A stretch of DNA of 37,338 nucleotides from Streptomyces phyllanthi (lineage in GTDB: Bacteria > Actinomycetota > Actinomycetes > Streptomycetales > Streptomycetaceae), in assembly GCF_009377205.1 (NCBI RefSeq), contig NZ_VJZE01000036.1:1-37338 (forward strand), written 5' to 3'. The notes under the pieces were generated by a model, which did not search any database, was not told where the DNA came from, and saw only the letters and a program-made list of their open reading frames with translations. Numbering within the stretch: the stretch's first letter is position 1; each line of letters begins with the position of its first letter. Shown piece by piece: positions 7,559 through 14,156 of this stretch. The translations under genes and the position numbers were made by a program.

Positions 7559-8703
7559 GGAACGGGGAAGGGCCGGTGCGGGACGAAGAGCGCGGCACAC
7601 GGGAACTTCCGGCCGAGGACGGGGCCACCCCCCGCTCGAACGGAGTCGAGAGCCTGGGGGAGACCGGCCCGGGCGGGGCGCGGCACTGGGCGGACGGCGT
7701 CGACGGCATCCCCGAGCAGGCCCGGCCGCATCCTGAGGACGACTCCTCGGCGGCAGCCGGAGCGCCTCGGCGGACAGAGCCGGTCGACGACGGGGAGCGC
7801 GGCGCGCCCTCCGGCGGACGACGGGATCCGGAGGGTGCCGTACGGAGCACCACGTCCTCGGAAGGGCGGCGTCTGGTGACGGTGGGCGGGACGATGAGCG
7901 AGCACGAGCGGAACGACGAGCAGAGGGTGCAGGGCACACAGCACGACCCCCAGGACCGCAGCGGGGCGCGGGCGAAGTTCGTCGAGCTGCGCGCGCTGAA
8001 GGAGGGCAGCGCCGAGTACGCGGAGCTGCGCAACCAGCTGGTCCGGATGCACCTGCCGCTCGTCGAGCACCTCGCGCGCCGCTTCCGCAACCGCGGTGAG
8101 CCGCTGGACGACCTGACCCAGGTCGCCACCATCGGCCTGATCAAGTCGGTGGACCGCTTCGACCCCGATCGCGGCGTCGAGTTCTCGACCTACGCCACAC
8201 CCACGGTCGTCGGCGAGATCAAGCGCCACTTCCGGGACAAGGGCTGGGCGGTCCGCGTCCCCCGCCGTCTTCAGGAGCTGCGCCTCGCCCTCACCACGGC
8301 GACCGCGGAGCTCTCCCAGCAGCACGGCCGCTCCCCCACCGTCCATGAGCTCGCCGAGAAGCTGTCCATCTCGGAGGAAGAGGTCCTGGAGGGCCTGGAG
8401 TCGGCCAACGCGTACTCGACGCTGTCCCTGGACGTCCCCGACACGGACGACGAGTCGCCCGCGGTCGCGGACACCCTGGGCGCGGAGGACGAGGCCCTGG
8501 AGGGCGTGGAGTACCGCGAGTCGCTCAAGCCGCTCCTGGAGGACCTGCCGCCCCGCGAGAAGCGCATCCTGCTCCTCCGCTTCTTCGGCAACATGACCCA
8601 GTCCCAGATCGCCCAGGAAGTCGGCATCTCCCAGATGCACGTCTCCCGTCTGCTGGCTCGCACCCTGGCCCAGCTGCGGGAGAAGCTCCTGGTCGAGGAG
8701 TAA
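7555..8703 (+). CDS. sigH: SigB-like RNA polymerase sigma factor SigH
   Basis: A SigB/SigF-family sigma factor. The conserved part begins near ATG 7894 (MSEHERND) and gives 269 residues. It has region 2 (HLPLVEHLARRF, DDLTQVATIGLIKSVDRF, EFSTYATPTVVGEIKRHFRD), region 3 and region 4 (EKRILLLRFFGNMTQSQIAQ then SQMHVSRLLARTLAQLR). The frame extends upstream without a stop to GTG 7555, which overlaps the anti-sigma stop, giving 382 residues. The extra N-terminus is acidic, rich in Gly and Arg and has coding-like third positions; GTG 7576 is another possible start. S. coelicolor SigH is known to occur as several nested products, which fits this arrangement. Role: osmotic stress response and aerial development. 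Gene order with the lipid-kinase-like gene and wblE favours sigH over sigF. Confidence 0.9.
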   Translation: MRNGEGPVRDEERGTRELPAEDGATPRSNGVESLGETGPGGARHWADGVDGIPEQARPHPEDDSSAAAGAPRRTEPVDDGERGAPSGGRRDPEGAVRSTTSSEGRRLVTVGGTMSEHERNDEQRVQGTQHDPQDRSGARAKFVELRALKEGSAEYAELRNQLVRMHLPLVEHLARRFRNRGEPLDDLTQVATIGLIKSVDRFDPDRGVEFSTYATPTVVGEIKRHFRDKGWAVRVPRRLQELRLALTTATAELSQQHGRSPTVHELAEKLSISEEEVLEGLESANAYSTLSLDVPDTDDESPAVADTLGAEDEALEGVEYRESLKPLLEDLPPREKRILLLRFFGNMTQSQIAQEVGISQMHVSRLLARTLAQLREKLLVEE

Positions 8704-8728
8704 GGCACCGCCCTCGGGTCCGGGCGCT

Positions 8729-8774
8729 GCTTCCGGTCCACTGGCTTCCGGTCCAGTCGGCTCCGGTTCAGTCG
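8729..8774. repeat. Three 15-16-bp tandem repeats after sigH
   Basis: Units GCTTCCGGTCCACTG (8729-8743), GCTTCCGGTCCAGTCG (8744-8759) and GCTCCGGTTCAGTCG (8760-8774), with a partial fourth unit. They fill the 83-base gap between the stops of sigH and the convergent membrane protein gene. Confidence 0.8.
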
Positions 8775-8786
8775 GCGCCGGCCCGG

Positions 8787-9236
8787 CTACTTCTGCTCCT
8801 GTACGTCGCCCGGCCCCCGGATCCCGAGGGCCCGGGTCGTCGCCGGGTTCAGCAGGAGGACCAGCGCGGTGACGGCGACAACCGCGAGGACGATCCCTCC
8901 GGGAATGGCCATGCTGTCGGCCTGGAGGAGGTTGTACGCCACGGGGAGCGCCATGATCTGCGTGATGACCGCCGGGCCACGGCTCCAGCTGCGGCACAGG
9001 AACAGTCCACGCGCGGCGAGCAGCGGCAGCAGCGCGAGCACGATCAGCGTCACACCCCCGGTGAGGGCCTGCTGAAGGTCGTCCGGCTCACCCGTCAGCC
9101 CGAGAACGAGCATGGCGACACCGCCGACGGCGAGTGCGAGTCCCTCCAGCGCGGCCAGCGCCGCCGCAGCGGTCAGCCGCCAGGGACGGTGCTCGACGTC
9201 GGACTTCTCCGGGGTGCGATTCTGCTCAGCGCTCAC
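8787..9236 (-). CDS. Small four-helix membrane protein
   Basis: A 149-residue integral membrane protein of unknown function. The N-terminal about 20 residues are polar (begin SAEQNRTPEKSDVEHRPW after the start). Four hydrophobic segments follow: LTAAAALAALEGLALAVGG, a second around GVTLIVLALLPLLAARGLF, then PAVITQIMALPVAYNLL and GGIVLAVVAVTALVLLL. A charged tail (GPGDVQEQK) ends it. It resembles actinobacterial membrane proteins often found beside sigma and diacylglycerol-kinase-like genes, but I assign no function. GTG 9236 is chosen because codons upstream lack hydrophobic or family character; its ribosome binding site is weak. It converges with sigH and is divergent from the lipid-kinase gene. 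Confidence 0.78.
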   Translation of the reverse strand: MSAEQNRTPEKSDVEHRPWRLTAAAALAALEGLALAVGGVAMLVLGLTGEPDDLQQALTGGVTLIVLALLPLLAARGLFLCRSWSRGPAVITQIMALPVAYNLLQADSMAIPGGIVLAVVAVTALVLLLNPATTRALGIRGPGDVQEQK

Positions 9237-9448
9237 GCCTGAAGAGTAGCCCTCGCCCGGGAAGCCCCCGTACGAGCGCGTGCGCCCCCGTACCGTCCCG
9301 TGCGCCCCCGAGACGACCGAGCCGTGAATGCGAGAGGCCCGGCAAACCAACCCGGAACACCACAAGTGCCCGGCCTGACGCGCCGATCCCCCGCCCCAGC
9401 CCCACCTCGGGCTGGGCCGAGTACCACCCAGTAGGTACCCTGCATCGC

Positions 9449-10417
9449 ATGCGTGCACTTCTCGTGGTCAACCCGGCGGCAACCACCACAAGCGCACGTA
9501 CGCGCGATGTCCTGATTCACGCCCTCGCGAGTGAGATGAAACTCGAGGCCGTCACCACCGAGTACCGCGGCCACGCACGCGACCTCGGCCGCCAGGCGGC
9601 GGAGAGCAAGGACATCGACCTGGTCATCTCGCTCGGCGGCGACGGCACCATCAACGAGATCGTGAACGGCCTGCTGCACAACGGCCCCGACCCGGACCGC
9701 CTCCCCGGGCTCGCCGTGGTCCCCGGCGGCTCCACCAATGTCTTCGCCCGCGCCCTGGGCCTGCCCAACGACGCCGTGGAAGCGACGGGCGCCCTGCTGG
9801 ACGCGCTGCGCGAGGGCCGGCAGCGCACCGTCGGCCTGGGCCTCACCTCCGGCACCCCGGGCACCGAGGACGAGAGCGTCCCCGCCCGCTGGTTCACGTT
9901 CAACGCCGGTCTCGGCTTCGACGCCGGGGTGGTCGGGCGTGTGGAGCAGCACCGCGAGCGCGGCAAGCGCTCCACACACTCCCTCTACATTCGCCAGGCC
10001 ATGCGCCAGTTCTTCGGAGAGCCCCACCGCCGCCAGGGAACCATCACACTCGAACGCCCCGGCGCCGACCCGGTGCCCGATTTGGTGCTGTCCATAGTCT
10101 GCAACGCCTCTCCGTGGACGTATCTGGGAAATCGCCCGGTGTACGCGTCACCTAAGGCCTCGTTCGATAAAGGCCTCGACGTGCTCGGTCTCAGCCGCAT
10201 GTCGACCGCCGCGGTTGCCCGGTATGGCACCCAGTTGCTCACTTCGTCCCCCGAGCGCGGACCCCACGGCAGGCATGTGACCTCCCTCCACGACCTGACC
10301 GACTTCACCTTGCATTCGAAGGTGCCGCTCCCCCTTCAGATGGACGGTGACCACCTCGGGCTGCGTACGAGCGTGACGTTCACAGGCGTACGCCGTGCAC
10401 TGCGTGTGATTGTGTGA
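9449..10417 (+). CDS. Diacylglycerol kinase catalytic-domain lipid kinase
   Basis: A 322-residue protein of the DgkB/YegS-type lipid kinase family. It opens with the family motif MRALLVVNPAA. The nucleotide-binding loop SLGGDGTINEIVNGLL is near residue 60, and PGGSTNVFARALGLP near residue 95. The C-terminal beta-sandwich includes LPLQMDGDHLG, with the Asp-Gly-Asp-type motif usual in these enzymes. Expected reaction: ATP-dependent phosphorylation of a lipid hydroxyl (diacylglycerol or similar) at the inner membrane face; the actual lipid is not shown by the sequence. ATG 9449 fits the family N-terminus. TAGGTA (9432-9437) 11 bases before the ATG could be a -10 box, implying a very short or absent leader. 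Confidence 0.9.
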   Translation: MRALLVVNPAATTTSARTRDVLIHALASEMKLEAVTTEYRGHARDLGRQAAESKDIDLVISLGGDGTINEIVNGLLHNGPDPDRLPGLAVVPGGSTNVFARALGLPNDAVEATGALLDALREGRQRTVGLGLTSGTPGTEDESVPARWFTFNAGLGFDAGVVGRVEQHRERGKRSTHSLYIRQAMRQFFGEPHRRQGTITLERPGADPVPDLVLSIVCNASPWTYLGNRPVYASPKASFDKGLDVLGLSRMSTAAVARYGTQLLTSSPERGPHGRHVTSLHDLTDFTLHSKVPLPLQMDGDHLGLRTSVTFTGVRRALRVIV

Positions 10418-10675
10418 GCGGAACGGGCAAAAGTCCTTCCACTCGAACGTTTAGGCCAGGATCCACCCCATGGAATTACGGCTGTGACCTAGTCGACACC
10501 GAGGAATCAAAAAAAACTTTCCAGAAGGGGTTGTATCCGCCGCTGAGGTTTGCGAGTCTCTACGTGGCGCTCGGGACAGCCCGCAACATCGGCTCCACAG
10601 AGCGCCGGAACCCCTCCTCAAACTCAGGACCACGCCAGTCCGACTGGTGATCGGCCCTTCACTTGTTGAGGGATT

Positions 10676-10691
10676 CGTGAAAGCGTTCACA
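10676..10691 (+). promoter_or_regulatory. CRP-type binding site upstream of wblE
   Basis: CGTGA-AAGCGT-TCACA matches the cAMP-receptor-protein consensus TGTGA-N6-TCACA at 9 of 10 positions. It ends 43 bases before ATG 10735. A perfect palindrome ACTTGCAAGT lies at 10702-10711, between the site and the gene. The 317-base gap from 10418 holds these sites, an A-rich tract near 10510 and no gene that I can support. Confidence 0.55.
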
Positions 10692-10734
10692 TTCACAAGC
10701 AACTTGCAAGTAACACCACGGAGAGGTAGCAGCC

Positions 10735-10992
10735 ATGGACTGGCGTCACAACGCCGTTTGCCGCGAGGAAGACCCCGAGCTGTTCTTCCCCATCGGCAAC
10801 ACTGGTCCTGCGCTGCTGCAGATCGAGGAAGCCAAGGCTGTCTGCCGTCGCTGCCCGGTGATCGAGCAGTGTCTGCAGTGGGCGCTTGAGTCCGGCCAGG
10901 ACTCCGGCGTCTGGGGTGGTCTCAGCGAGGACGAGCGCCGCGCCATGAAGCGCCGCGCCGCCCGCAACCGGGCCCGTCAGGCCTCCGCCTGA
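10735..10992 (+). CDS. wblE: WhiB-family iron-sulfur transcription factor WblE (WhiB1 orthologue)
   Basis: An 85-residue WhiB-like protein. The four [4Fe-4S] ligands are C9, C37, C40 and C46 (VCRRCPVIEQC), followed by the turn motif GVWGG and a basic C-terminal tail (RRAMKRRAARNRARQ) for DNA contact. These small proteins bind region 4 of the principal sigma factor, and the cluster reacts with nitric oxide. The sequence is close to the S. coelicolor WblE I remember, the orthologue of mycobacterial WhiB1, which is an essential NO-sensitive regulator. ATG 10735 is preceded by GAGAGG at 8-base spacing. A long upstream region carries a CRP-like site. A strong terminator follows at 11114, and the convergent neighbour is the PdtaS-like kinase, a neighbourhood shared with mycobacteria. 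Confidence 0.96.
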   Translation: MDWRHNAVCREEDPELFFPIGNTGPALLQIEEAKAVCRRCPVIEQCLQWALESGQDSGVWGGLSEDERRAMKRRAARNRARQASA

Positions 10993-11113
10993 CAATCCCA
11001 CCCAGCAATAGCCTGAGCTTGGCGGCGCGTACAGCGAGTACGTTTCTCCCGCCCCCGAGCCGCAGCGCGCAGTGCCCCCGATGCGCAGCGAAGAGCTGGC
11101 AACGAGCATGTTG

Positions 11114-11140
11114 AGCCCCGGACCGCAACGGTCCGGGGCT
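11114..11140 (+). terminator. Strong hairpin terminator after wblE
   Basis: Perfect 11-bp stem AGCCCCGGACC / GGTCCGGGGCT with loop GCAAC, followed by TCTT. It lies 122 bases after the wblE stop and 122 bases before the convergent kinase stop, so it may serve both strands. Confidence 0.85.
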
Positions 11141-11262
11141 TCTTGCCGTCCGCGCGCATCGACCGCCGCCCGCCCGCCGCTCGTCACCCCTGCACCTTTG
11201 CTGTGCGCGCGTGCGACGGGTGTGAACGTTCCGTGTGCGTCCGGTTCCCGGACGCTCCGGTG

Positions 11263-12729
11263 CTACTTCTGCGCCCGCACCGGAAGGTCCAGGATCACCC
11301 GCGTCCCCTGCTCGGGCGCCGGCACCATGTCGAACGTGCCGCCCAACTCCCCCTCCACCAGGGTCCGTACGATCTGCAGGCCCAGGTTGCCCGAGCGGTG
11401 CGGGTCGAAGCCGTCGGGGAGGCCGACCCCGTCGTCCTGGACGGTGACGAGGAGGCGCGCCTCCTTGCTCGTGCCGCCGCGCACGGCCGAGACCTCCACG
11501 GTGCCGGTGTCGCCCTGACGGAAGCCGTGCTCCAGGGCGTTCTGCAGGATCTCCGTGAGGACCATGGACAGCGGGGTCGCGACCTCGGCGTCCAGGATCC
11601 CGAAGCGGCCGGTGCGCCGGCCCGTGACCTTGCCCGGGGAGATCTCGGCGACCATGGCGAGGACGCGGTCGGCGATCTCGTCGAACTCCACCCGCTCGTC
11701 CAGGTTCTGGGACAGCGTCTCGTGCACGATCGCAATGGACCCGACCCGCCGTACGGCCTCTTCGAGGGCCTCCCGTCCGCGCTCCGACTCGATGCGCCGG
11801 GCCTGGAGGCGGAGCAGGGCCGCGACCGTCTGGAGGTTGTTCTTGACGCGGTGGTGGATCTCCCGGATCGTCGCGTCCTTGGTGATCAACTCGCGCTCGC
11901 GGCGGCGGAGTTCGGTGACGTCCCGGAGGAGGACGAGCGAACCGATGCGCGGGCCCTTGGGCTTGAGCGGGATCGCACGGAACTGGATCACCCCGTCCTT
12001 GGCCTCGATCTCGAACTCACGCGGCGCCCAGCCGCTGGCCACCTTGGCGAGCGCCTCGTCCACCGGGCCCCGGGACGGGGCGAGTTCGGCGGTCGTGTGG
12101 CCGAGGTGGTGGCCGACGAGGTCGGCGGCGAGACCGAGGCGGTGGTACGCCGAGAGCGCGTTCGGCGAGGCGTACTGGACGATGCCCTCGGCGTCGAGCC
12201 GGATCAGTCCGTCGCCGACACGCGGCGAGGCGTCCATGTCGACCTGCTGGTCCGGGAACGGGAACGCCCCGGCAGCGATCATCTGGGCGAGGTCGGACGC
12301 GCTCTGGAGATAGGTCAGCTCCAGCCGGCTCGGCGTCCGCACGGTCAGCAGGTTGGTGTTGCGCGCGATGACGCCGAGGACGCGCCCCTCGCGCCGTACA
12401 GGGATGGACTCGACCCGTACCGGGACCTCCTCACGCCACTCCGGGTCGCCCTCGCGCACGATCCGGCCCTCGTCCACGGCCGCGTCCAGCAGGGGCCTGC
12501 GGCCGCGCGGGACGAGGTGGCCGACCATGTCGTCCTGGTACGACGTGGGGCCGGTGTTGGGGCGCATCTGGGCCACTGAGACATAGCGGGTGCCGTCGCG
12601 GGTGGGGACCCAGAGGACGAGGTCGGCGAAGGAGAGGTCCGAGAGCAGCTGCCACTCCGACACCAGCAGATGCAGCCACTCCAGGTCGGAGTCGCTGAGA
12701 GCGGTGTGCTGGCGTACGAGTTCGTTCAT
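11263..12729 (-). CDS. pdtaS: PdtaS-like cytosolic sensor histidine kinase
   Basis: A 488-residue histidine kinase without membrane segments. Its order is an N-terminal GAF-like region (about residues 20-150), a PAS-like domain (about 170-280, GLIRLDAEGIVQYASPNAL), a HisKA_2 dimerisation box with phosphoacceptor histidine in REIHHRVKNNLQ (H292 or H293) and an HATPase domain with N-box EILQNALEHGF and G-box DDGVGLP. This matches mycobacterial PdtaS, which signals to the RNA-binding ANTAR regulator PdtaR; no pdtaR gene is in the window. ATG 12729 (MNELVRQHTAL) is the family start; an in-frame ATG at 12768 would add 13 residues. It is convergent with wblE, as pdtaS is with whiB1 in Mycobacterium tuberculosis. 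The 528-base gap upstream to nagB holds two dre sites and an inverted repeat, no gene. Confidence 0.93.
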   Translation of the reverse strand: MNELVRQHTALSDSDLEWLHLLVSEWQLLSDLSFADLVLWVPTRDGTRYVSVAQMRPNTGPTSYQDDMVGHLVPRGRRPLLDAAVDEGRIVREGDPEWREEVPVRVESIPVRREGRVLGVIARNTNLLTVRTPSRLELTYLQSASDLAQMIAAGAFPFPDQQVDMDASPRVGDGLIRLDAEGIVQYASPNALSAYHRLGLAADLVGHHLGHTTAELAPSRGPVDEALAKVASGWAPREFEIEAKDGVIQFRAIPLKPKGPRIGSLVLLRDVTELRRRERELITKDATIREIHHRVKNNLQTVAALLRLQARRIESERGREALEEAVRRVGSIAIVHETLSQNLDERVEFDEIADRVLAMVAEISPGKVTGRRTGRFGILDAEVATPLSMVLTEILQNALEHGFRQGDTGTVEVSAVRGGTSKEARLLVTVQDDGVGLPDGFDPHRSGNLGLQIVRTLVEGELGGTFDMVPAPEQGTRVILDLPVRAQK

Positions 12730-13037
12730 GGAGGGCACGGGTGCGAGCGTACCTGGCGGTTCGGACATGCCCGGAAACGGCCGCCCGCGCGGGGCCGCAC
12801 CGTGCGCTCGGGGTCCGGAAACACCCGCGGGCCGCGGCGCCTGGGAGGGACCCTCAACCCTCCCGGCACCGCAGCCCGGAGCAACAACGGCCGTGGGGTG
12901 TGCGGTCCCGGTCGGCCGAAGGATGAGGAGCCGGAGCAGTCAGGGCAGAGAGCCCGGTTCCTCGGTCCGCCTTCCTGTGCGGGGAAGACGGAGGTTCGTG
13001 GTGCGCATGCCGTCGTTCACATGCTTTACCTACGCAT

Positions 13038-13053
13038 TGTGGACTAGACCACC
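13038..13053. promoter_or_regulatory. DasR operator (dre) candidate 1 upstream of nagB
   Basis: TGTGGACTAGACCACC resembles the published dre consensus ACTGGTCTAGACCACT, with the core CTAGACCAC intact. It lies 205 bases before the nagB start. Confidence 0.7.
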
Positions 13054-13074
13054 TGTACGTGTCCATGCGTTGGC

Positions 13075-13107
13075 AGATGTTTGTTCTTGTCTCATTGCCC
13101 AACATCT
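13075..13107. repeat. Inverted repeat in the nagB upstream region
   Basis: AGATGTT (13075-13081) and AACATCT (13101-13107) form perfect 7-base arms with a 19-base spacer, between the two dre-like sites. Role unknown. Confidence 0.35.
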
Positions 13108-13191
13108 ACCGAGGGCTTACACGCAGAGTAGCCCGCTTCAGTTCACCGGCGGGAGGGGATCCGGATACTCGACCGCGGACGATTCTGATAG

Positions 13192-13207
13192 ATTGGTCTA
13201 AACCATT
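13192..13207. promoter_or_regulatory. DasR operator (dre) candidate 2 at the nagB promoter
   Basis: ATTGGTCTAAACCATT is a near-perfect palindrome matching the dre core TGGTCTAGACCA at 11 of 12 positions. It sits 50 bases before GTG 13258 and directly after a -10-like TGATAGAT, so bound DasR would block the start of transcription. Confidence 0.88.
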
Positions 13208-13257
13208 TCGCCCTCCGGGTACCGGTTGAGTCCCCTCTCCAGATCGGCAGGCCCACC

Positions 13258-14043
13258 GTGGAAGTTGTCATCGTCCCGGACGCCAAGGCGGGCGGCGAGC
13301 TCATCGCCGAGGCCATGGCCCAGCTGCTCCGGCGCAAGCCCGACGCCCTGCTCGGCGTGGCCACCGGCTCCACCCCGCTGCCCGTTTACGAGGCCCTGGC
13401 CGCGAAGGCGGGCTCCGGTGCGGTGGACACGTCGCGTGCGCGCATAGCCCAGCTCGACGAGTACGTGGGGCTGCCGGCCGACCACCCGGAGTCGTACCGC
13501 TCCGTACTCCGGCGCGAGGTGCTCGAACCGCTGGGCATCGGCCTGGACGCCTTCCTCGGGCCCGACGGCACCGCGGAGGACGTCCAGGGGGCCTGCGAGG
13601 CGTACGACGAGGCGCTGGCGACCGCCGGGGGCGTGGACCTCCAGCTGCTCGGCATCGGGACCGACGGGCACATCGGGTTCAACGAGCCCTGCTCCTCGCT
13701 CGCCTCGCGGACACGGATCAAGACGCTCACCGAGCAGACCCGGATCGACAACGCGCGGTTCTTCGACGGCGACATCGGCCAGGTGCCGCACCACGTCATC
13801 ACCCAGGGCATCGGGACGATCCTGGAGGCACGGCATCTGGTGCTGCTCGCGACGGGCGAGGGCAAGGCGGACGCGGTGGCGGCGACCGTGGAGGGCCCGG
13901 TCGCGGCGGTGTGCCCGGCCTCGGCGCTCCAGCTCCACCCGCATGCCACGGTCGTCGTCGACGAGGCCGCCGCGTCCAAGCTGAAGCTCGCGGACTACTT
14001 CCGCCACACGTACGCCAACAAGCCGGAGTGGCAGGGCATCTAG
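13258..14043 (+). CDS. nagB: Glucosamine-6-phosphate deaminase
   Basis: A 261-residue NagB. It converts glucosamine-6-phosphate to fructose-6-phosphate and ammonia, the step that brings chitin-derived amino sugar into glycolysis. Family motifs are present: phosphate loop ATGSTPLPVYEAL (about residue 36), catalytic LDEYVGL (about 66-72), GIGTDGHIGFNEP with the active-site histidine (about 135-147) and the C-terminal LVLLATGEGKADAV. The length equals the usual 260-266. GTG 13258 begins the conserved MEVVIVPDA; its ribosome binding site is weak. Two dre-like operators upstream place it under DasR, whose ligand glucosamine-6-phosphate is the substrate of this enzyme. A large hairpin separates it from the convergent dasD. 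Confidence 0.97.
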   Translation: MEVVIVPDAKAGGELIAEAMAQLLRRKPDALLGVATGSTPLPVYEALAAKAGSGAVDTSRARIAQLDEYVGLPADHPESYRSVLRREVLEPLGIGLDAFLGPDGTAEDVQGACEAYDEALATAGGVDLQLLGIGTDGHIGFNEPCSSLASRTRIKTLTEQTRIDNARFFDGDIGQVPHHVITQGIGTILEARHLVLLATGEGKADAVAATVEGPVAAVCPASALQLHPHATVVVDEAAASKLKLADYFRHTYANKPEWQGI

Positions 14044-14069
14044 GCCCGGTCGTTCGTATCATCCCGCGT

Positions 14070-14140
14070 CGCACACGCGAAGGCGCCCGGCCACGCGAAG
14101 GCGCCCGGCCCCTGGAGGGTCGGGCGCCTTCGCGTGTGCG
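14070..14140. terminator. Bidirectional terminator with a duplicated arm, between nagB and dasD
   Basis: The arm 14070-14088 is perfectly complementary to 14122-14140 (19 bp). An exact 18-base copy ACGCGAAGGCGCCCGGCC occurs twice in tandem (14075-14092 and 14093-14110), so the right arm can pair with either copy. It lies between the convergent stops at 14043 and 14157. Confidence 0.9.
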
Positions 14141-14156
14141 CCGGGGAGCAGCCCGC

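Noticed and set aside
7555..8703. Calling this gene sigF
   Set aside because: SigF and SigH are close paralogues, but the overlapping PrsH-like anti-sigma gene and the order with the lipid kinase gene and wblE fit sigH.
7522..8997. 491-codon reading frame on the minus strand across sigH
   Set aside because: It is the shadow of sigH, whose sigma-factor regions 2-4 are unmistakable on the plus strand. Similar long shadows at 13198-14007, 22397-23371 and 24952-26118 (all minus) were dropped for the same reason.
12730..13257. Possible genes in the 528-base gap before nagB
   Set aside because: Open frames here lack domain, codon-position or ribosome-site support; only dre-like sites and an inverted repeat are credible.
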